From Selaginella tamariscina (Eukaryota; Streptophyta; Lycopodiopsida; Selaginellales; Selaginellaceae), in contig PUQB01000785.1 of NCBI GenBank assembly GCA_003024785.1, positions 34,041 to 98,040 on the forward strand: a stretch of DNA of 64,000 nt, written 5' to 3'. Both the position numbers and the translations under genes were made by a program. The notes beneath the pieces were generated by a model. The model had not been told where the DNA came from. It ran no database searches and saw nothing but the letters and a program-made list of their open reading frames with translations. Below are positions 35,403 to 46,117 of the stretch, piece by piece. Numbering within the stretch: position 1 is the first letter of the stretch; the number at the start of each line of letters is the position of its first letter.

Positions 35403-36432
35403 GCCAAACGCGTTCGGCTGCATGTTCGAACGTTCGCAAACGCATTCGGAAGTTGGTAAAGAAATTTAGGATTTATGTAGCAATTCGCAATGCATTCTTG
35501 AAGAGCACAGATGAACAATTCGAGGCTCTTTAGTACTCCAAATGTCCCAATCATCTCAGTCATCATTTTATAAGTACAAATTGACTCTTTGTGTGTGTGA
35601 TGAGAGAGAGAGTGATAAAGTGATTGTGTGTGTGAAAGAGAGAGATAAAGTGATTGTGTTGTGCGAGAGAGAGAGAGAGTGAATGAGTGAGTGTGTGCAC
35701 AGGTAAAGAGAGAATGCCACGAGATGTGGTGTGTGTAAAGAGAGAGATGTGTGTATATGTGTGTGTGAGAGAGAGAGAGTGAGTGAGTGTGTGCACAGGT
35801 AAAGAGAGAAGCCACGAGATGTGTGTGTGTGAAGAGAGAGAGTGAGTGAGTGTGTGAATAGGTAAAGAGAGAATGCCAGAGACGTGTGTGTGTGAGAGAG
35901 AGAGAGCGTGATACATGAGAAGTGTGTGTGTGAGAGAGAGAGCGTGATAGAGTGATTGTGTGTGTGTGTGAGAGAGAAAGCGTGATAAAGTGATTGTTTG
36001 TGTGTGTGAGAGAGAGAGAGAGTGATAAAGTGATTGTGTGTGTGAGAGAGAAAGAGTGATAAAGTGATTGTGTATGTGAGAGAGAGATAGTGATAGGATT
36101 GTGTGTGTGAGAGAGAGAGAGATAGTGATAGGGTGATTTGTGTGTGAGAAAGAGAGAGATAGTGATAGAGTGATTGTGTGTGTGAGAGAGAGAGATAGTG
36201 ATAGGGTGATTGTGTGTGTGAGAGAGAGAGAGATAGTGATAGAGTGATTGTGTGTGTGTGTGTGTGAGAGAGAGATTGATTATATTATATTTATTTTAAA
36301 TAATATTATTTCTTTAGGATTTCTTTATCATTTCTTTAGGGTTTTTAAAAAAAACTCGCTTGGGCGTTCGTAACAAAAAACTGAACGTTTGCCAACACGT
36401 TCGGCGTTCGGCGTTCGGAACATTCGGTAACA
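35403..36432. mobile_element. hAT-like non-autonomous insertion with internal minisatellite
   Basis: This segment interrupts the gypsy integrase between YWPD (read at 36455-36440 on the minus strand) and the VKKYVKKC segment (35388). Both ends are rich in a CGAACG/CGTTCG motif: the left reads CAGCCAAACGCGTTCGG, and the right, in reverse complement, reads TGTTACCGAATGTTCCGAACG. The flanking octamers ACTAGTTG (35395-35402) and ACTATTGT (36433-36440) look like an imperfect 8-bp target-site duplication, as hAT elements make. There is no transposase. The call rests on the interrupted frame; the exact ends are approximate. Confidence 0.5.
35592..36274 (+). repeat. Long TG/AG-rich minisatellite
   Basis: About 680 bp of alternating (TG)n and (AG)n tracts joined by GTGATAAAGTGATTG or GTGATAGGGTGATT. 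This forms higher-order units of roughly 40-50 bp (best seen 35990-36260) and a longer early unit with AGGTAAAGAGAGAATGCCA (35700, 35800, 35860). Strand asymmetry is complete: purine-rich on plus. Confidence 0.85.
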
Positions 36433-38250
36433 ACTATTGTCTGGCCAGTAAATTGCCTAAGATAGCATGCACTTTGTTTTCCATATACCCCCCTATGTAG
36501 CCATTAGGGTGTCGTGGTGTTCCACAATAAACATTCATTGTATTGATCCCAGTGGCATGTAAATCTTTTCACCTTTGTACTAATCTTCTTCGTGAAAGTC
36601 GGTGTCCACCCCTTTGGTAGATTTTAACACGTATTTGTTTTGCGAACTCATCCTCTTCACATGCATCTTTAATGTATCCATTCTCACAAACGCAATTAGC
36701 TTTTTGACTTAAAGTGTCCAGCACAACATTACTTGTTCCAGGTTAGTGTTTGATCTGAAAATCGTACATCGCAAACGTCTCAACCCACCTTGCCAATTTT
36801 CCTTTCTTTAGGCGTTCATGAAAATAATTAAGTGAGAAACTGTTAGTGTGTACAATGAATGCTCTCCCTAAATAATGCCTCCACTCTTTCAATGTCATAA
36901 CCATTGTGTACATTTCCTTTTCATGCATTGGCCAGTTTCGTTGTGTTTTATCAAGTTTCTTTGAGTAGAAGGCAATGGGATGCCATTCTTGTGATAGCTT
37001 TGCACCTGTAGCAAAGTCTGAAACATCTGTCACTACCTTAAATTATTTCTCAAAGTTGGGTTCCTTCATTCTTTGGATGCTACATCACATTCCCTAATTC
37101 ACACCCAAGGCATGTCCTTCGTCGAGTCTAACAATGGCTTGGCCTTTTTGGAATAGCCTTTCACAAAACAGCAGTAGTAATTGCACAATCCCAAGAAGGA
37201 TCGTAGTGGGTGAATATCTTTTGGACGTTCCCACTCTTAAATGGCCTTTATTATTTTTGGATCCATTTGCACTTGCCCACCTCCTAAAATGTGTTCTAAG
37301 AAGTGACATTCCCGCATTTTGAAATCGCACTTAATGCTTGATAAGCATATTGAAGGCTTACGTAAGGTGTTCATGAAGTTAAGGGATATAAACTATATGC
37401 CAAGACATTATACACCAAAATGTCATTAATGTAGACCATCACAAAATTATCTATGTACTCCTTCAATATGTTATATATCATTACCAACCGAAAAGGTGCG
37501 CATTACATAAGTTGAATGACATTATCAAGAACTCAAACGATCCATATTGTGTTTGACAAGTTGTTTTGTGCACATCCTCTTTAGTTACCCATAGTTGATA
37601 ATACCCCGATCTCATGTCAATGTGTGAAAAATACTTTACTTTGGCCACTTAGTCAAAGAGATTGTTTATTTGTGGGAAAGGATAATAATTCTCGATCGTC
37701 ATGTTGTTGAGAGTCCGATAATTTAGCTCTGCCAATTCCTTCTCATTAAAATGGTAAGGAGCTCTTGTAATGGGTGCTAACTTGGCTGCAACTTGATTTT
37801 ATGGTGCAAGACACTTTTTGGGGCAGTCCCGCAGTAGTTTATTTGGCATGGTCTCGTTAAACTCTTGTAATAATACCTCTAAAATTTCTTTCAATTGTTC
37901 ATCCTCTTCATTCTTCATTTCACCCTCTTCTTTTATTCGAATAAAGCACCAATAAGTGTTTACCAGTTTGGTGTGAATTTTAAGGGATTTTTCTACTTGC
38001 TTCATGGACATTAAATTTATAGCAATTTTCTTTAACTTTTGATACGGCTTGCACTGTATCAAATCCTTCTCTCCATTTGCCTTGAGAAGGGTGATAGTAG
38101 TTTCGGGGTTGCTAATCGCATGGGTCATAATTTGTCAATATCAACTTATACTGATAATAATTTCGAACTCCTCAATGTTCACCTAACTAATTTTTGTTTG
38201 GCCTTCCAGCTCTTAGCTTGGACTTTATACTAGTATAAACTTATGCTATA
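36433..38250 (-). pseudogene. Ty3/gypsy RT-RNase H region (gypsy B)
   Basis: The minus strand reads, in order, a protease-RT linker (NETMPNKLLRDCPKK at about 37820) and RT segments NEKELAELNYRTLNN and YYQLWVTKEDVHKTTC (about 37590). It continues with YGSFEFLIMSFNLCNAP and VYINDILV at the catalytic position (YxDD reads INDI), near 37430. Then come the RNase H tether with FLEHILGGGQVQMDP and FLGLCNYYCCFVKGYSKK (about 37290-37150). RNase H itself (WHPIAFYSKKLDKTQRNWPM, 37033-36743) still has a long open frame. At 36460 it reaches AMLS*AIYWPD of the integrase zinc domain. It has several frameshifts and stops and is inactive. Confidence 0.8.
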
Positions 38251-38269
38251 TGTTGGCTCTCCATAAAAT

Positions 38270-39900
38270 TCAAGGTCATATTAGTTCAAACCGTAGCCCA
38301 ACTTAACCATTGGGCACTTATCAATAAATAACTGGCCCAACCAAGGCACCCAAACCCAACACTAAGTGGCTAAGGAGCCATTATAGTCTCCATAGTCCAC
38401 AACGGTTTCTTGCAACCAAGGTAGCCCTTAAGGAGCTCACAAGTTCATCTCTGAATCACCCTATGATGGGACTCAATGGCTTACCCATGAGCTTAGATGT
38501 TGGGGAGGGACTCACCTTATGCACCCATGAGTTGGGACTCTCACTCTAAAATGATGTTGAATCATTGCTCGTATCTCTAAACTAACTAACATATCCCAAC
38601 TCACTTCCCTCCAATCAAACAGTCAAAGTTCTTAAAAAACCTCTACAACCAAACCAAGGTCCAAGCTTTGAAGAAGGCCACCTTGTCTCAATCTCAATGT
38701 GTCATGCACCATTTCAACTTAGGTCAATGTACTCATACTGGGGCCAATGGGTCTTATCTAGCTTGCTTGAGTCTAGATTAAGTCTAACCCAGCTCCACAT
38801 GATTGTCCCATATGAGTATCACCTCTAAGGGATTTCACTGTCACCCAAGTTATGGATGGGCTAAGACTTAGTTCAGGAGCTCATATGCATCTGAGCATCC
38901 ACTATGGTCTCTCGTATGAGCTTCACCTCTTGGGGGAGCTATTGAGTCGTTACGGGTCTCACTTGCATCACCCAAGTCTTTCACAGGCCAAGACTTAGCT
39001 CACGGGCTCAGAATCACCTCTTGGGGTAGCCATCAATTGACTATGGGTCTCCAAGTCTTATACGGGTTAAGACTTGGCTCATGGGCTCATCCAAGCCTCC
39101 ACTGTGGTCTTCTGTATGAGAATCACCTGTTTGGGGAGCCACCATTATGGGTCTCACCTGTATCACTCAAGTCTTGCATGGTCCAAGACTTGGCTTAACA
39201 GCTCCACTAAGCCTCCACCATGACCTCCCGTATGAGATTCACCTCTTGGGAGCCACCGAGTCACTACAGGTCTCACTTATCACCCAAGTCTTGGACGGGC
39301 CAAGACTTGGCTTGGGAGCTCAACTCAGTCTCCACAATGGCCTCCAATAATAGATTCACCTTGTGGGGGAGCCACCACATCTTAACAGGTTTCAACTAAG
39401 AACCCAAGGGACTCTACGATCCATCTCCAGCCCACCGTTGAGATCCGGCTATGGTGAGGCATCCACAATATGTGGGACGAGTACTTGGCTCTATTCTTTG
39501 TTAGGACCATAGCCACTGAGTCACTCAAGCTCAAGGCAAGAGGACTAAGCTATTGAATCCATCTAAATTTAGAGCCAGACCAGTCTGCCTCCAATTCATT
39601 TGGCCATTTCAACTCCATGAGTTTCGGGGCCCCCCTCGCTTATGGGGGAGGGGACCTCACTCTCCCCTCTTATATAAATAAGGAAGCTGTTTCTAGGGCC
39701 CCTAGGAGCCCTATTCTAAATGGCTTTTGGGCCAGCATGCAGCCACTCTCTTTGGTTATCCCTAATTGACTGTTTTATATTTTATGATCCAAGCCTTGGT
39801 GATTTTGCCTCTGTTAAATTCCCTCATCAAGATCTTTGATTTTATATATTCACAACACTGATCATATATGGTCGTTAGTAGAGATTAACCCCTTTACGAG
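38270..39900 (+). repeat. LTR-like repeat block between two gypsy elements
   Basis: Diverged relative of the repeats at 9135-9987 and 31800-33050. It shares the GGGAGGGACTCACC/ACCCATGA segment, the GGGGCC...GGGACC segment and the final part with TCAAGATCTTTGATTTTATATATTCACAAC. A TATA-type box, TATATAAATAAGG, lies at about 39671 on the plus strand, just before the GCTGTTTCTAGGGCCCC stretch, as expected for an LTR transcribed rightward. The adjoining gypsy coding regions are on the minus strand, so this may be a solo LTR from another insertion. Confidence 0.45.
38838..39405 (+). repeat. Tandem repeats of about 80-125 bp with a perfect hairpin in each
   Basis: Five to six irregular units, with repeat starts near 38842, 38970, 39050, 39163 and 39281. 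Each contains a core such as CAAGTCTTGG, a short loop (ACGGG), then CCAAGACTTG. This inverted pair can form a 10-bp perfect stem. Units also share GGGCTC, CCTCCAC and TATGAGATTCACCTCTTGG. The array lies inside the LTR-like block. Confidence 0.7.
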
Positions 39901-41090
39901 ATTTATCAGTGATGGTGAATAATAAGATGATGGATACTCATGCTTGTTACGCTGGTTGTGCACGAATTCTGTAGTCTCAACTGCTAAACAACGTTAGTCC
40001 ATACTTTTACTGGAAATTAGACTTTTGTCTCTAAGGTGCATGAGCAAGATGGTCAAACGAAGATTCTGTTACAGAGTTCACACCCTTTTTAATATCCAAA
40101 GTTAAAACTCTCAACAGTCCCAAGTCATGTACTCAAGTTAGATATAAGTGTGAATGCATTTCTTATCTTACACACGTGTGCAAGCAACTTAGAAAGGAAG
40201 CACAACTCTCTAAAGGTCAAGTTCTCTATGGACTATAGAGGAACCGACTAGGACTTCTAAGTCTTGCTTCTATTTATATTAAATGATCTGTAGATTGGAC
40301 AGCCTCGGTTTCTCTAGGTGTTGGTGCTTATTGCAGATTCTTTCTTGGCTTGTAGTAGCCTCCATGCCTTTCCTGTGTTCCCCATGGATTTCCTGTATCC
40401 TATATCTGAGTACAAATTAGTGTCTATTTTGTGCCGCTGATGTCGCTTATAGTTCTTGTTACTGAAATAAAATGCACCTATCTCCTAGCCTGTGCTTTTA
40501 ATGGTTTAAAACTCTCCCCACATTGGCTATAATTTCATATGGAAGATTTGGGTAGTGTTCTTCCTTCTGTTCTCCCTGTATGAACTTTTTTGACTGCAAC
40601 TAAGTTGGCCTCCACAAATGCATTCTGTGCATTCCATCAGTTGATTGCATGTTCTAGCGCTTGCTTCACTTGTTGTAGTTCTCTCCTCTTCTCCTTGTTC
40701 TTTTCCTTAGTGTCATGGTATTTCATGGCATATCTCAAGCTTATCATGTGTTAGAAGAGTTGCTTCATGACTTTATCACTAGCTGCAATTTGGGTTTTAA
40801 TAGTGTTAATTTGTGCATCTTTTACAACTTATCCTTTGTACCTTTTGCGTTGTTGACGATCGTGGTGACTTGCTGGTGGATCATGGTCTTTGATTTTCCC
40901 ATTGTTAGAACGTGTTCTCTTCTTGTGTGCTTTCACTTTGTCTTCGATGCATTGCATCCTATCTCTTAATTATTAAGATTGCTTGTAAAGCTCCTCTGAT
41001 CTTATCCCTGAATTGACTGTTGGTGGGCTTCTTGTAAAACATGTTGTTGATCCCATAATAGTATGCATCTTAGATGTCATCCTTTTTTAA
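39901..41090. other. Decayed sequence, no clear gene
   Basis: The reading frames are short. A TATA-like ATATAAATAG can be read on the minus strand near 40270, so part of this may be an LTR of the minus-strand gypsy C element. The integrase expected after RNase H could not be recognised here. Confidence 0.35.
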
Positions 41091-44000
41091 TTCACAAGAG
41101 TGTAGGGTCCAGCTTTAGCCACCAGCCACTTCCGTTTGTCTGAGTCCATATAGTCTTCAGGAGGTAATGTATTCATAAACTCCTATATATCCTTGTTCCA
41201 TGTATCTACTACTTCTGCCAAATATAATGCAATGTCAAGAAAGTCATCCAGATTCAGGTCAAGTTCCTCTCGTGTACTTACTCGAGATAGGCAATCCGGT
41301 TGAGAATGTAGCCTTTCAGGTATCTCAAAGCCATATTTTTGTAGCAGTAGGAACCATCATGCAATCCTTCCCAATACGGTAAGCTTGTTGATCAGATGCA
41401 ACAAAACTTTATGATCCATGATGATTTTGATCTTGTTGGCCACCAATAGGTATGGTTAGAACTTCTTCATTGTGTACACTATGCCTAAGGCTTCTTTTTC
41501 TGTCGTTGTGTAGTTAATTTTGGCTTGTGCTAGCCTCTTACTAGTGTAATAGATTGGTTGATCTTTCTTGTCTTCCCGTTACTGGGACGATACCACCTAA
41601 TCTGATGCATCCACTTGTTAGTGAAATTCTTTTCAATTTGGTAGAACTAGAATTGTTAACTTTGTGAGAGTGTCCCATAGGTGTTTAAAAATTTGTTATG
41701 CTTTATCTGACCAATTGTAACTCCTTGCTTTGCAATTGGTCAGCAGATCTGTAAGTGGTTTGTAGATCTTGACATAATTCTTTATAAATCTTCAGTGATA
41801 TCCAACTTTGCTTAAGAATCTTCTTAGTTTAGTTATATCCTTTTGAGCCTTCAAAGTGATAATAGCCTGTATTTTTGCCTTGCTTACTGGTATGCCTTCT
41901 TTCCAAATAATGTGTTTAAGTAATACTCATGATTTCACAAAGAAGTTGCACTTCTCTAGGTATACAAGCTAAAGTCGTTCATAAACACCTTCGTAAAGTC
42001 AAATAAGTACTCACAGAATGTTTCCGTTATAACCCACTAGAACATAAACGGTGCATTGCACTATCTAAACGACATAACTCTGTATGCATATGCTCCCAAG
42101 GACTGATGGACGCTGTTTTCTCCTGATTTTCAAGTGCCACCAGTACTTGGTTATAACTCAAGAAACCATTTAGAAAAGAGTACATTTCATATCTGTTACG
42201 TTATCAAGCATTTCCTCTGTGAAGAATATTGGGAAAGCATTTTACTTAGTGACGTAGTTTCACTTCTTGTAATTCACACGGATCCTTAACTTTTATTCTT
42301 CTTTGGCACTATGACTAAGGGTGATACCCATTGTGCATTCTCAATGGGGTAGATAAATCCTACTCTCGTGAGCTTGTCGACCTCCTCCTTTACTTTTGCA
42401 GCATAATTAAGATTCATCCTGTATGACATTTAGTTTTAGAGGTAGAATCTTGATTATATACATGGAGATTTCTGGTGATATCCTTTCAGGTCCGCAAATG
42501 TCCATGCAAATATGTTCTTGTACCTCTGTAATAGCTTTAAAGCTTTTTGCTTAAAGTTTGGGATCTAATCTTGTAACTATCTTTAGAATGCGTTGTTCTT
42601 GGTTTGTGCCCAAGTTAAGATCCTTTAATTACTGTTTTGTCTTGATTTGCATATCCTTTAGTACTCTGTCCTTCATTTTAATTGTGGTTTCTCCTTATAC
42701 TTCGATTGTTACCACTATGTGGTTGTAAAATTTTAGTGACAAGCCAGGTTTACCTCTCTCTGGCTTCTCATCCTTCTTGTGCTTCTTTGTTTTTTTTTCC
42801 CCCGCTTTTTTTTGGTTGTGCTGATCTTGAGCTTATATTTCTCCCCCATTTCACATTCTTTCATCTATGCTTCAACAATTATAGCCGATAAGTCCACTTC
42901 TATGTAACTCAGGATAGTTCTTCAATAATTCTTTCATCTCTATGTCCTCCAGTAACTCTTTTTTCCAGTTTCCAGTTCGGTTGTTGCAATCCCATGATCT
43001 TCGTCTTTTCATTCGTTGATATACGATGGTGTCTCTTTTCTCACTTTGGATTGTGACAGTGTCTTCTTCCCAATTGTGTATCACTTTTGCTTTTGTATGG
43101 TTGAAAGGTTTTACCTATCCTCAAAATGACAAAAGCTTATAAGGTACCCTGTTAATAATAACTGTCACTTCTTAGATATTGCCTTGTTGTGGTTTCATCA
43201 TCACTACTACTATTTGTATGGGTGGTAATCCTCTGTGTAGCTGTTCCCAAATTTAGTTCTGTAAATAGAAAGCTATCGTGAGTAGTTGTCATACCGTTAT
43301 TTGTATTCCTTGGTTTAGGATGTTGTTTACGAGTGACTGAGCGCATCCTTTTTGTTGTCCTTTCTATGTGACTGCCCAATCCAGATTTAGTCTTGTAGCA
43401 TCTTCCATGCTGAGTTATTGCTAGCTCAGTTAATCTTGTATCCTCTTAGTAATATTATTCTTCTTTCGTCTATTCACCTGATGGTATAATTTTGACGTCA
43501 ACCTCTCCATCTTCATCCATCCGTGTGACGTTGTTTCCTCCTCTTTATCTAATTTTTCTTTCTGTTTACTTTTCTGAACCCTTGTTAACACTCAAATGGT
43601 AGACTCCTCCTTTTGCTTGTAAATGTTAATCATGCATCTTACTAGTGCCCTTTGTTGTCAGAGGGTTGATTTGAGTTCTCTTAATCCTTTTTTTATAATC
43701 TTCACAAATGTAGCACTGAAAATTTTTGAACTAATCTCTGTGCTCTTCTTAATATTCTTTTTTAAATTGGACTTGTTTTGCAGTTGTAGGGTTGCGTTAT
43801 AAAAACTCGGAGAATCAGTGTCCTATATCAATCACGCTCAGGTGTTCGATATTATTCATGTGTCCTGTATCCTTCTGGAGTCCTGTACCTTTCTGAAACT
43901 TTATATTTTCCTTCTATTTTGTACTGCCCAAGTGTGCCGTATCTCTTCCGTGTTCTATCTCTGTCTTGCCAATACGCTCTTGGCCCTCTGTCCCTATCAG

Positions 44001-45742
44001 ATTGATAGTCTCATTCTCTCTAATCTTGTGGTCTCCATGGGGAAGAGTATCTCTTCCCTTCGATTTCCCGTTGGTCTCCTCATACTCGTAATTTCTTGGG
44101 GTTTCCATCAACCTTTACTCCCCAGGTGTTTGCAAGCCTGTATTTATAGTTTTTAGTAATGTGTGTTTCACTGTACTAAGATTTGGCATCTATTGATATG
44201 CAGATTGCAATCGATTGCTACATGACCCTCATTCTTGCACTTCGTGCATTATATGCCTTTCTTCAATGTGTGTTATGTTATTACTTCCATCTCCTAACGA
44301 GTTGCTAGATTTTCTTTAGATCACCCTTAGTTGACCTCTTCTTCGTCCGAATTAACTTCGTTGTCTCGATCATTGGCTTCTTTAATATGCTGTTGAGTGG
44401 TGATTAATATATTTAAATATTCGCTCCTGTTTTGTGCTACGTCATAGATTTTCCTGTTATTCAGGTTTTCAGTCTTTACAAGATGTACTCACTGTTGTCT
44501 CTCTAGCTCTTTTTTTTTTTGAGTTCTCGTTCAGGTTTACAGACTTAAATCTTGTGCTATCGACAGTCTTTAATTAGTGTTGTGTTCTTGTTATCATTCA
44601 AATTTTTCTCAATTATCTAATCTCATCACTTTCACCACGTGTCACTGCCTCTTTGAGTGCTTGAACAACTTCACGTTCTTGTATTAGAATAGCTATTTTC
44701 TACTATCCTTATTTAAAGGTTTCTCACAAGATGGTTTGTCTTCTTCTTAATGACCAATTGCTTCCTTATAGTACCCCTTCGTTAGTTGGATCGTTTGAAT
44801 GGATAGATATGCCCAAGAGTTGATTCATTTAAGTGTCATCCAAACTCCTCACTAGCTAATTGCAAGTTCTTTAGTTAGTTAATCTTCCACTCAAAGTTTC
44901 TCCATATTTGTATCACTTTCTTCATATTCATTTTCTCCACCAGCTCACATCTAGCACCATACGCTACACCTACGCATGGGTCTTGCATAGTTAATCAGTA
45001 GTTGCTAACAAATTTTCTTCTTATCACATCCTAGGACTCTAATATCCTTTCTCATTCTTTCAGTTTTCCGACCTACAGCATATTTATTCATCAATTTCTT
45101 CCTGCTCTTGTCGTAAGAGCCCTTCACATTCTCTTTTATAATCATCTTCTTCCTCGGTTCTTTTTCCCGCGGCTTGTATTCTTCTTCGACGTCTTTCAAC
45201 TTCTTCCTTGTCTAGGAAGATATTATAATCTTCACTGAACCCTTCGTCCTATTGCCAAATTTAGTGCGTCAGGATGGTATATTCTTAACAAGGCGTGCAC
45301 AATCATGTTTCTTCTAGGATTGTCAACCAATCTTATTTATCAGTGAATTCTATCTCTCAAGAATTCTCAAATAATATGTTTCGATCTTCCCTAGCATTTG
45401 AATATAGTGTCGTTGGAATTGGTTAACCCAAGGTTGCACACAAGAGGACCTTGTAGCATTTGTTTTCTGTATTTATGTTATAGGGAAATGGTGGATCTAA
45501 ACATATCTCCTGAGGAAGTTTAACCTCTACCCTTTGCACTATTGTGTTCTTATCCACGTAATAAGTAATATGGCTATAAAAAGGGTCCAAATAGAGTATT
45601 ATTAGGTAGTTTTCAATTCTACAAACTAGGTTTACAAGCCTAGCTTGAGCGGATTTTTTCTTAATAAATAGCCTGGGTGCTGTCATCCAATTCTCTGCAT
45701 GGCCAGGTTTTGGCTCGCGTAGACAAAAACTTCGAAATGAGT
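41091..45742 (-). mobile_element. Ty3/gypsy element C, gag-pol remains, interrupted by element 1
   Basis: Minus-strand readings include a gag-side frame at 45742-45423 with LVNLVCRIENYLIILYLDPF. RT begins near 42390 with GFIYPIENAQWVSPL-type sequence and continues to FFTEEMLDNV. RNase H near 41580-41380 gives YYTSKRLAQAKINYTTTEKE and KIIMDHKVLLHLINK. A post-RNase H segment is seen near 41300-41100. The region 42700-45400 is too decayed to read. The gag frame runs off at 45742 into the target-site duplication of element 1 and resumes in the same frame at 54781. The RT and RNase H frames have many stops. Confidence 0.7.
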
Positions 45743-45752
45743 CATTAATTTC
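45743..45752 (+). repeat. Target-site duplication of element 1, left copy
   Basis: CATTAATTTC immediately precedes the element and is repeated exactly at 54781-54790. A 10-bp duplication falls in the 9-11 bp range made by Mutator-like transposases. Confidence 0.85.
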
Positions 45753-45956
45753 AGGGCACGGCGAAATTCGAGCGCAGGTCAACGAGCTTGACCTAGATTT
45801 CCGAATATTCTTGAATATTCCGTTGTTCCGTACGATTTCCGTCTAGATATCCTCGAATATTCTGTACGGAAATTTTTCGTACTGCCAAGTGTACACACAA
45901 TTGGACCTTCCAAAATTTTCAAGAATATTCTAGAATATTCTAGTGCGGCGGCCGCA
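45753..45956 (+). repeat. Left terminal inverted repeat of element 1 with GAATATTC palindromes
   Basis: Contains two doublets with exact GAAnnTTCnnGAAnnTTC spacing: GAATATTCTTGAATATTC at 45803-45820 and GAATATTCTAGAATATTC at 45923-45940. A single GAATATTC lies at 45855-45862. It ends in GTGCGGCGGCCGCA (45943-45956), the motif also found in the central palindromes. These are probable transposase-binding sites; they equal the heat-shock-element consensus. Confidence 0.65.
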
Positions 45957-46117
45957 TACAAAATATGGTAGTATATTTTTGTTGTATTTAAAGAAAATAT
46001 ATGTTAAATTACTTAAAAATATGCTAACATAAAATTACCATTAAAATTTATATTGAAAATTATAAGTTTGAAATAACAAATATAAAACCGAAGCTGTTTG
46101 AAAACAAACCAAACACA

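Noticed and set aside
35387..35916. Minus-strand frames of 117-142 residues
   Set aside because: Entirely His/Ser/Thr/Leu repeats from the TG/AG minisatellite.
42680..44160. Plus-strand open frames (42682-42891, 43818-44156)
   Set aside because: Hydrophobic, motif-free and antisense to decayed gypsy sequence; not supportable as genes.
45803..45940. Heat-shock promoter of the element 1 transposase
   Set aside because: The sites lie beyond the 3' end of the transposase gene, which is transcribed toward them; they cannot serve as its promoter.
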